A stretch of 64,000 nucleotides of DNA, taken from assembly GCA_905235155.1 (NCBI GenBank), contig CAJOKJ010000011.1:1-64000 (forward strand). Reading direction: 5' to 3'. Numbering within the stretch: position 1 is the stretch's first letter; each line of letters begins with the position of its first letter. A program made the position numbers and the translations under genes. Source of the DNA: Candidatus Gastranaerophilales bacterium. Lineage in GTDB: Bacteria; Cyanobacteriota; Vampirovibrionia; Gastranaerophilales; Gastranaerophilaceae. Below the pieces are notes generated by a model. That model saw only the letters and a program-made list of their open reading frames with translations, was not told the origin of the DNA and searched no databases. Positions 52,496-60,968 of this stretch are shown piece by piece.

Positions 52496-53131
52496 ATGAT
52501 AAAAAGAGCGTTTACGTTGGCAGAAGTTTTGGTAGTTGTAGGTATAATTGGGGTTATAGCATCCCTTACAATTCCAAATTTAAATCAAAACATTGATTCG
52601 GAAAAAAATATAGCTTTAATAAGAACTGCTGCTGACCAAATAGAAGTAGGTATAGGTAAGCATCTTGCAAGTGGTGAAACTATTCAAGAAAGTTGCGGTT
52701 CAAAAACGGGTACAAACAAGGTGGTATGTATTGGTGACAAAATTAAAAACAATTTAAAATCAACAAAAACTTGTAATTCTTCAAGTAGTATGTCGAGCTG
52801 TTTTGCTACTTCCGGAATAAGAAGTGGTCAATCTTGCGGGTATGGATTTGTTTTGTCAAATAAAGTATCTGCTTGTATAGGTACAAACGCAGATAGAATT
52901 TTTATAGATACAGATGGTGCAAAAAATGGTTTAAATACTTATGGTGCTGATGTATTTGAATTTTTGATATCTGATGACGGATTAAGTTTTATAAGTAGTG
53001 GCGGTCGTGAAAATAGAAGAAATTTTGTAAGTAATCAAGACGAAACAGAATGGGCAATGGTTGTTGGAAACCAAGACTATTTAACTTGTCCGGGTACTTT
53101 GCAATGGGGTGTAAAAGAAAGTTGTAATTAA
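52496..53131 (+). CDS. Type IV prepilin-like protein
   Basis: A 211-residue protein with signal MIKRA then FTLAEVLVVVGIIGVIASLTIPN, again with Ala before the cleavage site and Glu at +5. The C-terminal domain contains several cysteines (CGSKTGTNKVVC, CNSSSSMSSC, CGYGFVLSNKVSAC, CPGTLQWGVKESC), suggesting disulfide loops, and ends with a closing Cys-Asn. It shares the N-terminus with the prepilin at 45372 but not the rest. It lies between two 5'-nucleotidase paralogs. Probably a minor pilin or pseudopilin. Confidence 0.87.
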   Translation: MIKRAFTLAEVLVVVGIIGVIASLTIPNLNQNIDSEKNIALIRTAADQIEVGIGKHLASGETIQESCGSKTGTNKVVCIGDKIKNNLKSTKTCNSSSSMSSCFATSGIRSGQSCGYGFVLSNKVSACIGTNADRIFIDTDGAKNGLNTYGADVFEFLISDDGLSFISSGGRENRRNFVSNQDETEWAMVVGNQDYLTCPGTLQWGVKESCN

Positions 53132-53221
53132 TAAAACTTTTGTAAATCTTTTTGTATAATAAGGCACTTTTTTTTAGTTACTTACGTTTATCATGGTAAG
53201 TGTGTGAAATAAGGTATTATT

Positions 53222-54871
53222 GTGTTTTCAGTTAATTCAAAATTATCTTTAAATCCATTTAAACCTCAAGGTAAAACTCAGCCTAAAGAAACGGAATTAG
53301 GTTTGTTTTACACCAATGACATGCACGGAGATGTTAACAGATTAAGTAAATTTAAAACAGCACACGACAAGTTCTTAAAAGAAAATACAAATACCCCGCA
53401 CATGACTCTTGCAGCAGGTGACTGTTTGTTTGGTTCAGACAAACAACGTAATTCACTCATGGTAAAATTATTTAATTTAATGGGTTTAGATGCTCTTGCT
53501 TTAGGTAACCATGAATTTGCAGGCGGAACAAAAAATCTTTCGGATTCTTTGGATAAAGCAGAGTTTACGTCTGTTTCTGCAAATTTAGATGTTGCAAAAG
53601 ACAGTCCGCTTCAAGAAAGAATAAAAGACAAAAAACTTGTAAAATCTGCCGTATTTATGAAGGGTGGTCATAAATTTGCCGTAATAGGTGCTTCTCCTTT
53701 TGATTCTTACATAAATACAGTTGACAAAACCGTTAATCCAAAAGGACTAAAAGATACTATAAAAGCGATAAACGAAGAAACAAAAGAACTTGAAAAACAA
53801 GGTGTTAATAAAATTATTCTTTTATCCCACTTGGGATATGGTGAACAAGGTGATTTAGCCGTAGCTCGTGAAACAGAAGGTGTTGATATTATTGTTGGCG
53901 GTCATACTCATACAAAAATTGACGGTGTAAATACAAAAAACACAACAGATAAAAATAATCCTCATAAATTAAATTTGTTGTTATCAAAGCGTAATGAACC
54001 TGTTATTATAACGCAAGCCGGTGGTATGAATGAATATGCAGGATATTTAAATGCCGTTTTTGATGAAAAAGGTGTTTTGAAAACAGATAAATTAACAAAT
54101 AAAATATATGATTTAAACCAATTTGAAGATTCAAAAGCTGCAAATGATTTGATGAATAGCGAATTAGGTGAAAAAGTTAAACTTGCAAGCGTAAAAGGTA
54201 AATATTCAGTAAAATCTCCATATTTTGAACGTCATGAAGATAATCCTTTAGCAAATGCTTTTGCTGATGCTATGTTAGAGCGTGGCAAAAAATATGGTGC
54301 AGAAATTTCTCTATACCATGCTGCAACAATAAGAGGTGGTGCAGAAGGTCAAATTACAAATTATGATGTTAAATATACAATGTTACCGTTTAATAATGAC
54401 ATAAAAGTTGTTGATATTTCGGAAAAAGACCTTGTTGAAGTCTTAAAAAGAACTTCAGGTTCTCTTTTGACCAGTGATGATGATGCCCAGCTATTACGTT
54501 CTTCCGGCATGGAATACTCGGTAAGAAATGACAAAGAATATTTCTTAAATGGAGGAAAAGAACCTATTAGTGAGGTTAAGATTAACGGTCGTACGGTGGA
54601 TACAAAAAATCCTGATGAAAATAAAAAAGTAAGAGTAATATTAAATTCATATTTGTTCTCTATGCCAAGAACAAAAGATATTATGTCAAAATACGCTGAT
54701 AATGCTTTACTTGTAGGAAAAGAGCAAGAGATTTTTACGGATTACCTAAAAAATGTAAAAGAAATTGACTGTGATAAGAAAGAAGAAAGAATTAAACTAA
54801 CAGCTTCTTATGACGGTTGGGGCGATATTGAAGCAACAAGAAAAGAAGTTATTGAGGCTTTGAATAAATAA
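53222..54871 (+). CDS. 5'-nucleotidase-family metallophosphoesterase, copy 2
   Basis: A 549-residue paralog of the 50756 gene with the same motif order: FYTNDMHGDVNRL near residue 29, LAAGDCLFG, ALGNHEFAGG, LLSHLGYGEQGDL, GGHTHTKIDG, and a C-terminal domain starting NPLANAFADAML. The stretch VFMKGGHKFAVIGASPFD is identical in both, showing fairly close relationship. It also lacks a signal peptide. The start is GTG 53222, with AAGGT nine bases upstream. A small ACTTAC/GTAAGT hairpin lies in its leader. Substrate unknown. Confidence 0.88.
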   Translation: MFSVNSKLSLNPFKPQGKTQPKETELGLFYTNDMHGDVNRLSKFKTAHDKFLKENTNTPHMTLAAGDCLFGSDKQRNSLMVKLFNLMGLDALALGNHEFAGGTKNLSDSLDKAEFTSVSANLDVAKDSPLQERIKDKKLVKSAVFMKGGHKFAVIGASPFDSYINTVDKTVNPKGLKDTIKAINEETKELEKQGVNKIILLSHLGYGEQGDLAVARETEGVDIIVGGHTHTKIDGVNTKNTTDKNNPHKLNLLLSKRNEPVIITQAGGMNEYAGYLNAVFDEKGVLKTDKLTNKIYDLNQFEDSKAANDLMNSELGEKVKLASVKGKYSVKSPYFERHEDNPLANAFADAMLERGKKYGAEISLYHAATIRGGAEGQITNYDVKYTMLPFNNDIKVVDISEKDLVEVLKRTSGSLLTSDDDAQLLRSSGMEYSVRNDKEYFLNGGKEPISEVKINGRTVDTKNPDENKKVRVILNSYLFSMPRTKDIMSKYADNALLVGKEQEIFTDYLKNVKEIDCDKKEERIKLTASYDGWGDIEATRKEVIEALNK

Positions 54872-54979
54872 TATTGTGAACATGTAACATGGATTATTTT
54901 AAAGCTAACCGAAGCGGTAAATGTCCAAATAATACTCATTAAGTTGGACACAAATAACTTGTAAATATATATCTTACAA

Positions 54980-55012
54980 AAATAGGCAAGGTTTTGTAAA
55001 CCTTGCCTATTT
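54980..55012 (-). terminator. Terminator of trxA
   Basis: A perfect 15-bp stem AAATAGGCAAGGTTT / AAACCTTGCCTATTT with a three-base loop, 16 bases beyond the trxA stop. It can also stop the convergent 5'-nucleotidase transcript. Confidence 0.85.
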
Positions 55013-55027
55013 CATTTGAAATCTTAA

Positions 55028-55351
55028 TTACAGATGTTTTTCAATATTGTTAATAATGGTTGTTTTTGGCATTAATCCAACCATTCTTTCAACGGCTTGA
55101 CCGTCTTTGAATACCAAAAGAGTCGGTAAACCGCTTATAGAATTTTCTTTGACAATTTCACGATTTTCATCGGCATTAACTTTTACCACTTTAACTTTAC
55201 CGTTGTAAGTTTCTGCTATTTCATCCAAAACAGGTGATAATTTTCTGCAAGGCCCACACCAAGTTGCCCAAAAATCAACTAAAACAGGTTCTGATGACTT
55301 TAAAACTTCTTGTTCAAAAGATGAATCTGTTACTTCTAATGCGTTTGACAT
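55028..55351 (-). CDS. trxA: Thioredoxin
   Basis: A 107-residue thioredoxin with the active site WATWCGPCRKLSP near residue 30, the cis-proline segment GLPTLLVF near 75 and the family ending VGLMPKTTIINNIEKHL. It reduces protein disulfides in the cytoplasm. The class III reductase encoded here uses formate or a thiol donor, so a link to NrdD is possible but not shown. AAAGGAG precedes the ATG. It is divergent from the dnaQ-like operon. Confidence 0.97.
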   Translation of the reverse strand: MSNALEVTDSSFEQEVLKSSEPVLVDFWATWCGPCRKLSPVLDEIAETYNGKVKVVKVNADENREIVKENSISGLPTLLVFKDGQAVERMVGLMPKTTIINNIEKHL

Positions 55352-55444
55352 GTTTAAATCTCCTTTTTATGACTGAGTTAATTCTAGCATATAATTTTTT
55401 TTTGTGCTATTATCTTAATGTATAAAGACGAAATTAGGAATATA

Positions 55445-56355
55445 ATGGCTAGAAAAAAGGTTATAGAGATAGTCTTGGACACTGAAACAACAGGTCTTGA
55501 CTACACTAAAGAAAGAATGGTTGAATTTGCCGGAGTAAGGCTTGAAAACGGAAAAGTTAAAGATGAATTTCAAACATTAATTAATCCGCAACAGCATATT
55601 AGAAAATCATCTATTGCAATTCACGGAATTACTCAAGAAATGGTACAAGATGCTCCGACAGAAGCGGAAGCAATGCCTAAAATTCTTGAATTTATAGGTG
55701 ATTATCCGATAGTTGCACATAATGCAATTTTTGATTATTCATATTTGAACGAAGCAAGTTTGAGAACAACAGGAAATCCTATTAAAAATGAACGTATTGA
55801 TACACAATATATGTTTAAAGAAGTATATCCGGAAATGGACTCTCACGGACTTGACGCTTTAACAAGAAAATTTGACGTGGAATTGGTAAATCACCATAGA
55901 GCTATGGCTGATGCTATGAGTTTGGCTCTTGCTTATCCGAAATTAAAAAAATTATATTTGCAAAAATATGATTGGGAAAATAAACAAATTGAAAATATTG
56001 AATATTTATTTGAAAGATTTTTAAGAATTCAGCAAAGCGTAAATACAATGCAGGCAGAGCTTCAAGATTTAAAATCTGTTTTTAAGTTATATTTTGAACT
56101 TGGAGGTAAGTCAATTACTGCACAAAATGGTGATATGCTTACTCAAAACAATCGTTTCATTACGATTTCGATGATGTAAAAGATGTTTTGGAAGAACTTG
56201 GAGCATTGAATAAAGCAGTAAAATTGAATTGTGGGTTTGTTGACAGATTATGTAACGGGTTTAGCTTGGATGATTGTCAAAGAGAAACTTTGAAGAATGC
56301 AAGAAAAGAAATTTCGGAAAATAGAAATGTACAAATTATAAAGGCAGGAAAATAA
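55445..56355 (+). pseudogene. DnaQ/PolC-type 3'-5' exonuclease, one frameshift near its end
   Basis: A DEDDh exonuclease: EIVLDTETTGLDYTKERMVEFAGVRLENG, INPQQHIRKSSIAIHGIT, IVAHNAIFDYSYLN, LDALTRKFDVELVNHHRAMADAMSLALAY. The frame stops at 56177-56179, but the protein plainly continues in another frame from about 56150 (FHYDFDDVKDVLEELGALNKA ... NVQIIKAGK) to TAA at 56353-56355, just before the next gene. One base is missing near CAAAACAATCGTTTC. The exonuclease domain is intact; only the C-terminal 60 residues are displaced. ATG 55445 follows AGGAA; an ATG at 55418 is also in frame. First gene of a six-gene operon. Confidence 0.85.
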
Positions 56356-56358
56356 AAA

Positions 56359-57816
56359 ATGGCTAATTTTATTGTAGATTTTTTTAAAGAACCTCCTATA
56401 AAAGAGGAAATTCAAGACAAAGCAGTTGTTGATAAAATGTATAGACATTGGACTTGGAGGATTTTTATCTCTTGTTATTTGGCATATATTATTGCTCACT
56501 TATGTCGTAAAAATATTGCCGTAGCTTTGCCATTTATAGGACAAGATTTAGGTTATACAAATACGCAACTTGGTATATTAGGTTCTTCACTATATATGAC
56601 TTATGGTATAGGTAAATTTTGTAACGGTATTTTAGCCGACAGAAGTAATGTTAGAACATTTTTACCTACCGCAATGATAATTTCTGCTATTGCAAATTTA
56701 TGTTTTGCATTCAGTGCGGTATTTATTACTCCGGGACATGTTTCATTTTTTGGTTTACCTTCAGCAACAATACTTTTGTGGGTGCTAACATTCTTTTGGG
56801 GTGCTAACGGTTGGTTTCAGTCAATGATTTTCCCTCCAATTGCAAAAGCATTATCTTATTGGTTGTCAAAATCGGAACGTGCAACAAAATGGTCAATTTG
56901 GTCAACTTCTCACCAATTGGGTGTTTTTGCAACAGTAATGTTATCAGGTATTTTAATCGGTAAATTGGGTTGGAAAATGGCTTTTGGTATTGAAGCTGTT
57001 ATTGTTACCATAACAGGTTTAATTTTGTTCTGGTCATTGCGAGATAAGCCTCAATCAATAGGTTTACCGGATATAGATATTTATAGAAATGAACCTATTG
57101 AAGAAAAGAAAGAAGCTGAAATTCAAAAAATGTCTTATTTTGAAATGTTCAGAAAATTTATTGTATGTAATAAAATTCTGTGGTTATTGTCTATTGCGTA
57201 TGCATTTGTATATGTAATCCGTTTTGGTACGGAAGATTGGTTTGTAAAATACTTAATGGAATATAAAGGTGATACGTTAGCAATTGCAACTGCAAAATTG
57301 AGTTCATTAGCAGTTGTTGGCTCTATCGGTGCTATTGCAGCTGGTTGGTTTTCTGACCGTTCAAAATCAGGAAGCAGAATTCCAATTAACATTTATTTCT
57401 TCATTGGATTAGGAACTTGTATATTTTTATTCCATATTAACAAGATAGATTTCTTTGATTATATTTTAGCAGCATTAATCGGTGCATTTACAGCAGGTCC
57501 TCAACTGTTATTGGGTGGTGTTTGTGCTTTGGAAGCTACATCAAAACAAGTGGCATCTGCTGCATTGGGTTTTGCAGGTATGTTTGGTTATGTTGGAGCT
57601 GTTCTTTCAGCATCAGGTACAGGATTTATGATTGATACATTCCAAGCAAAATTTAATAATGGTTGGTTGGGTGCTGTTATATTCTGGATTTCATCAGCGG
57701 TTATCGGTATAATAATGTGTTTAATTATTTTGGCATACAGTTCGCATCAAGCTAAAAAAGCACAAATGGAAGCAGCCGAAGTGAAAACTGAAGAACATGA
57801 AGCTATTAAGCAATAG
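56359..57816 (+). CDS. Organophosphate:phosphate antiporter (GlpT/UhpT/PgtP family)
   Basis: A 485-residue major facilitator with 12 predicted membrane segments. The opening RHWTWRIFISCYLAYIIAHLCRKNIAVALPFIGQDLGYTNTQLGILGSSLYMTYGIGKFCNG is the OPA-family signature, with the CRKNI arginine and the YGxGK lysine used to bind phosphate. GGGVCALEATSKQVASAALGFAG in the second half also fits. The substrate may be glycerol-3-phosphate, hexose phosphate or phosphoglycerate; sequence alone does not tell. It starts three bases after the dnaQ-like gene ends. Confidence 0.9.
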   Translation: MANFIVDFFKEPPIKEEIQDKAVVDKMYRHWTWRIFISCYLAYIIAHLCRKNIAVALPFIGQDLGYTNTQLGILGSSLYMTYGIGKFCNGILADRSNVRTFLPTAMIISAIANLCFAFSAVFITPGHVSFFGLPSATILLWVLTFFWGANGWFQSMIFPPIAKALSYWLSKSERATKWSIWSTSHQLGVFATVMLSGILIGKLGWKMAFGIEAVIVTITGLILFWSLRDKPQSIGLPDIDIYRNEPIEEKKEAEIQKMSYFEMFRKFIVCNKILWLLSIAYAFVYVIRFGTEDWFVKYLMEYKGDTLAIATAKLSSLAVVGSIGAIAAGWFSDRSKSGSRIPINIYFFIGLGTCIFLFHINKIDFFDYILAALIGAFTAGPQLLLGGVCALEATSKQVASAALGFAGMFGYVGAVLSASGTGFMIDTFQAKFNNGWLGAVIFWISSAVIGIIMCLIILAYSSHQAKKAQMEAAEVKTEEHEAIKQ

Positions 57817-57825
57817 GAGAATATC

Positions 57826-58380
57826 GTGAAAAAACTTTTTGTAATATCAGGTTCATCCGGTGTAGGTAAGGGTACTGTTATAAAAAAGTTTTTGGAAAAT
57901 AACCCTAACTTTAAGTTATCTGTTTCTTGTACAACTCGTCAGAAGCGTCCGGGTGAAGAACATGGAGTAAATTACTTTTATCTCACACGTGATGAATTTA
58001 TGCGGGCTGTTGATGACGGTGAATTTTTAGAGTGGGCTGAATTTTCAGGTAACTGTTACGGTACAAACAAAAAATTTGTCCAACAAGGGCTTGATAATGA
58101 CGAAGATATTTTGCTTGAAATAGATACTCAAGGGGCATTGCAAGTTAAAGAAAAAATGGATAATGCTATTTTAATCTTCATTTTGCCACCTTCTTTAGAG
58201 GAGTTGGAAAGACGATTAAGGGGGCGTGGAACTGAAACAGAAGATGCTATTCAAAAAAGATTAAATACGGTTAAATCTGAAATGGAAAATGCAAAACATT
58301 TTCATTATCAAGTTGTGAATGATGAAGTTGATAGAGCGGTTTCTGAAATAGAAAAGATTATTAAAAATGAACAAATATAA
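57826..58380 (+). CDS. gmk: Guanylate kinase
   Basis: A 184-residue enzyme phosphorylating GMP to GDP. The P-loop is SGSSGVGKGTV at residue 6, followed by the GMP-binding segments SVSCTTRQKRPGEEHGVNYFYL and FLEWAEFSGNCYGT, then EIDTQGALQVK and the lid RLRGRGTETEDAIQKRL. The start is GTG 57826 with GGAG seven bases upstream. It overlaps the next gene by 14 bases. Confidence 0.97.
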   Translation: MKKLFVISGSSGVGKGTVIKKFLENNPNFKLSVSCTTRQKRPGEEHGVNYFYLTRDEFMRAVDDGEFLEWAEFSGNCYGTNKKFVQQGLDNDEDILLEIDTQGALQVKEKMDNAILIFILPPSLEELERRLRGRGTETEDAIQKRLNTVKSEMENAKHFHYQVVNDEVDRAVSEIEKIIKNEQI

Positions 58381-59047
58381 TTTAGTTAATTTAATCGAAA
58401 ATTTTGCACCGCTTGAATTGCAAGAAAAATGGGATTGTTCGGGCTGGCAAGTTGATACGACCTCAGAGGAGGTTAAAAGAGTTTTAATAGCTTTAACTGT
58501 TACTGATGATGTTTTTAATCAAGCAATCGAAAGGCATTGTGATATGATTATTGCTCATCATCCGATGTTTTATGTGCCAATAAATTTTTCAACTATTGAT
58601 ATATATTCTGCTCATACAAATATGGATAAAGCACTTGGCGGTACAACCGATACTTTTGTTGAAAGTATCGGCTTAACAGCTCATCCTGTTGGTGAATTTT
58701 TGAGAATTGCCGATATTAATATTTCAGTAAAAGATTTAGCTCAAAAAATAAAAAAAGTTTCTCCAAATGCAAGAATTGTAAATAATAAAAATGTTCAAAA
58801 ACTTTCTAAAATTGCATTTTGTGCAGGTTCAGGTATGGATTTATACAATGAGGCTATCGAAAATGATTGTGATTGCTTTGTTACAGGAGATTTAAAGTAT
58901 CATAATGCTATTGATTCTAATATAGTTATTATTGATGCAGGACATTTCGAAACAGAAATATTGATTAAAAAAGTTTTTCAAGATTTAATAAAAGAAAATG
59001 TTGAGGTTATAATTGCAAATGAAAAGTCACTTTTTAAAAATATATAG
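58367..59047 (+). CDS. Nif3-like dinuclear metal-centre protein (YbgI family)
   Basis: A 226-residue protein. LVNLIENFAPLELQEKWDCSGWQV and the metal-binding MIIAHHPMFY near residue 65, AHTNMDKALGGTTDTF near 85, and the closing IDAGHFETEILIKKVFQDL near 188 are the Nif3/YbgI motifs. The family forms hexameric rings; it has been linked to GTP cyclohydrolase I-like or cell-wall-related functions without a settled role. It overlaps gmk by 14 bases and the following gene by 29. Confidence 0.92.
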   Translation: MNKYNLVNLIENFAPLELQEKWDCSGWQVDTTSEEVKRVLIALTVTDDVFNQAIERHCDMIIAHHPMFYVPINFSTIDIYSAHTNMDKALGGTTDTFVESIGLTAHPVGEFLRIADINISVKDLAQKIKKVSPNARIVNNKNVQKLSKIAFCAGSGMDLYNEAIENDCDCFVTGDLKYHNAIDSNIVIIDAGHFETEILIKKVFQDLIKENVEVIIANEKSLFKNI

Positions 59048-59585
59048 TCTGTGTTTAATTTTATTTTTGTCAATAGGTACTGCTTTTGCCGCATATCAAA
59101 CACTTGCTTTTGATTTTCCTAACGGTGCAGGTAACTGGCATGTTGCATATCACAGAAAAATAAGAACCGAAACGATTGTACAATATGTACCAACAGGTGA
59201 AACTTATACAAATTGGACTCAATCAATGATTATTCACGCATATCACGATGCACAAGCAAAAACACCTCTGGCTTTTTTAAGGCGAATAACTGCTCAAATG
59301 GAAGCATTAAATGATTATGCAAACTATCAATATGAAAGAATTACTCCAAATGATGCAATAGCAACAAGATGTGTTGTAGGTAATGCAAGAATGTCAGCTC
59401 AATGTGATATATACAGAGTTGTCAGGTCTTTTGACGGATATATCTCTATTCAGTATATTAATCGTAGTTTAGAAGATTTTAAATTTCAATATTTTAAGTG
59501 GCTTGACGCAATAAGAAATGCCAGACCTTATCAGGCAGATTTTAGAAATGATAGATATTTGAGTAAAGAATCTTTGGAACTTTAA
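59019..59585 (+). CDS. Exported protein, unknown
   Basis: A 188-residue protein with a clean signal peptide (FLKIYSLCLILFLSIGTAFA) starting at ATG 59019, inside the end of the nif3-like gene. The mature part has aromatic-rich segments (GNWHVAYHRKIRTETIVQYVPTGETYTNWTQSMIIHAYHDA), two cysteines (CVVGNARMSAQC) and ends in a charged tail. It looks like a small periplasmic domain of unknown type. It lies between nif3 and a MATE transporter in the same operon. Confidence 0.8.
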   Translation: MKSHFLKIYSLCLILFLSIGTAFAAYQTLAFDFPNGAGNWHVAYHRKIRTETIVQYVPTGETYTNWTQSMIIHAYHDAQAKTPLAFLRRITAQMEALNDYANYQYERITPNDAIATRCVVGNARMSAQCDIYRVVRSFDGYISIQYINRSLEDFKFQYFKWLDAIRNARPYQADFRNDRYLSKESLEL

Positions 59586-59587
59586 TA

Positions 59588-60907
59588 ATGGAAAAAAGTT
59601 ATAAAACCTACATAAAAGATTTGATAAATCTTGCATTGCCAATTATTATGGGACATATCGGATTTATTTTTATAATGGCAGGTGATGTATTTGTTGCGGG
59701 TAAATATTCGACTGACGTGCTTGCTGCCGTAAGTATTTCCGGTGCTGTTACAAGCCTTGTTTTTATGTTTGGAGTAGGGCTTATTATAAGTGTTTCTCCT
59801 GTTTTATCAAACAGATTAGGTGCTAAAAAATCCATAAAAAAGTTTTTCTATCCGACAATAAAATTTTCACAAATTATTGCATTTTTTTCAATGCTGTTAA
59901 TAATGGCATGTATTCCTTTAATGGAGCATTTGGGGTTTGAAGAACATTTGTTTCCATACATAAGAACTTATACATTTGTTTTTGCCTTTTCTGCCTTTGG
60001 CGGTTATTTGCATGCGGCTTTAAAAGAATATTTGCAGGCTTATGAAATAGTCTTTTTTCCTAATTTTATTGCAATAATAGGTATATTTCTGAATATTGCG
60101 GTAAATTGGATTTTTGTTTTTGGCTTTGGTTTTATAAAACCAATGGGAGTTTTTGGACTTGCACTTGCAAGTGTATTCATAAGAACATTTATGGGACTTG
60201 CATTATTGATTTTTTGTCTGGTAAAATTTAAAATTAAAAATGTTGTAGTGCCAAAAAAATATTTTGGTATTTTGATAAATGTTGGTTTGCCTATTTCAAT
60301 TGCTGTATGTTTGGAAATTTTAGCCTTTAATTCTATGGCTATATTAATGGGACGTGTAAACGGAATTTATGCAGCGGCTCAAAATATTATAAATGTTATA
60401 GCATCAACTTCTTTTATGATACCGCTTTCAATATCAAATGCTATTGCTGTTAAAGTAGGATATGCAAACGGAGCTAAGAATTTTGTTGATATAAAAAAAT
60501 ATTCAATAGCAGGAGTGTTGCTTTCTGTTGGATTTATGGCTTGTTGTGGTATTTTATTTGCATTATTCCCTGAATTTTTTGCAAAAATATTTACTAATGA
60601 TAAGAGTCTGATTGCAATTATTGTTCCAATAATGTATATAGTAGCATTGTTTCAGTGTTTTGACGGTTTACAATGCTCTCTAAGCGGTGTTTTGAAAGGC
60701 TTGAAAAAAACTTTTATGGTTTCAGTCGCAGATTTTATCGGATATATATTGATAGGTATTTCATTAGGTTCATTTTTTGCATTTAAAATGAAATTAAACT
60801 TATTTGGTTTTTGGATAGGTATAGGCATTTCTTCTGCTTGTGTTGGTTTTGTTCTTTTGATAGAAATTTTAAGATTATACAAAAAAATGAAAAAAGAATA
60901 TGTATAG
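59588..60907 (+). CDS. MATE-family efflux transporter
   Basis: A 439-residue membrane protein with 12 predicted segments. LINLALPIIMGHIGFIFIMAGDVFVAGKYSTDVLAAVSISGAV is the MatE opening, and INVGLPISIAVCLEILAFNSMAILMGRVNGIYAAAQNI repeats the pattern in the second half. It probably exports cationic compounds against Na+ or H+ as NorM does. It starts three bases after the secreted-protein gene and is the last of the operon. Confidence 0.94.
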   Translation: MEKSYKTYIKDLINLALPIIMGHIGFIFIMAGDVFVAGKYSTDVLAAVSISGAVTSLVFMFGVGLIISVSPVLSNRLGAKKSIKKFFYPTIKFSQIIAFFSMLLIMACIPLMEHLGFEEHLFPYIRTYTFVFAFSAFGGYLHAALKEYLQAYEIVFFPNFIAIIGIFLNIAVNWIFVFGFGFIKPMGVFGLALASVFIRTFMGLALLIFCLVKFKIKNVVVPKKYFGILINVGLPISIAVCLEILAFNSMAILMGRVNGIYAAAQNIINVIASTSFMIPLSISNAIAVKVGYANGAKNFVDIKKYSIAGVLLSVGFMACCGILFALFPEFFAKIFTNDKSLIAIIVPIMYIVALFQCFDGLQCSLSGVLKGLKKTFMVSVADFIGYILIGISLGSFFAFKMKLNLFGFWIGIGISSACVGFVLLIEILRLYKKMKKEYV

Positions 60908-60913
60908 AAGAAA

Positions 60914-60945
60914 GTGGCGGCTTGCTATGCAAGCCGCCACCCCCT
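60914..60945. terminator. Bidirectional terminator between MATE and SLH genes
   Basis: A GC-rich perfect 12-bp stem GTGGCGGCTTGC / GCAAGCCGCCAC with a three-base loop, six bases after the MATE stop. The T-tract is weak on both strands. A second AT-rich hairpin (60948-60974) overlaps the stop codon of the convergent SLH gene. Confidence 0.75.
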
Positions 60946-60968
60946 TTAAATAATTTCTTACGCAGAAA

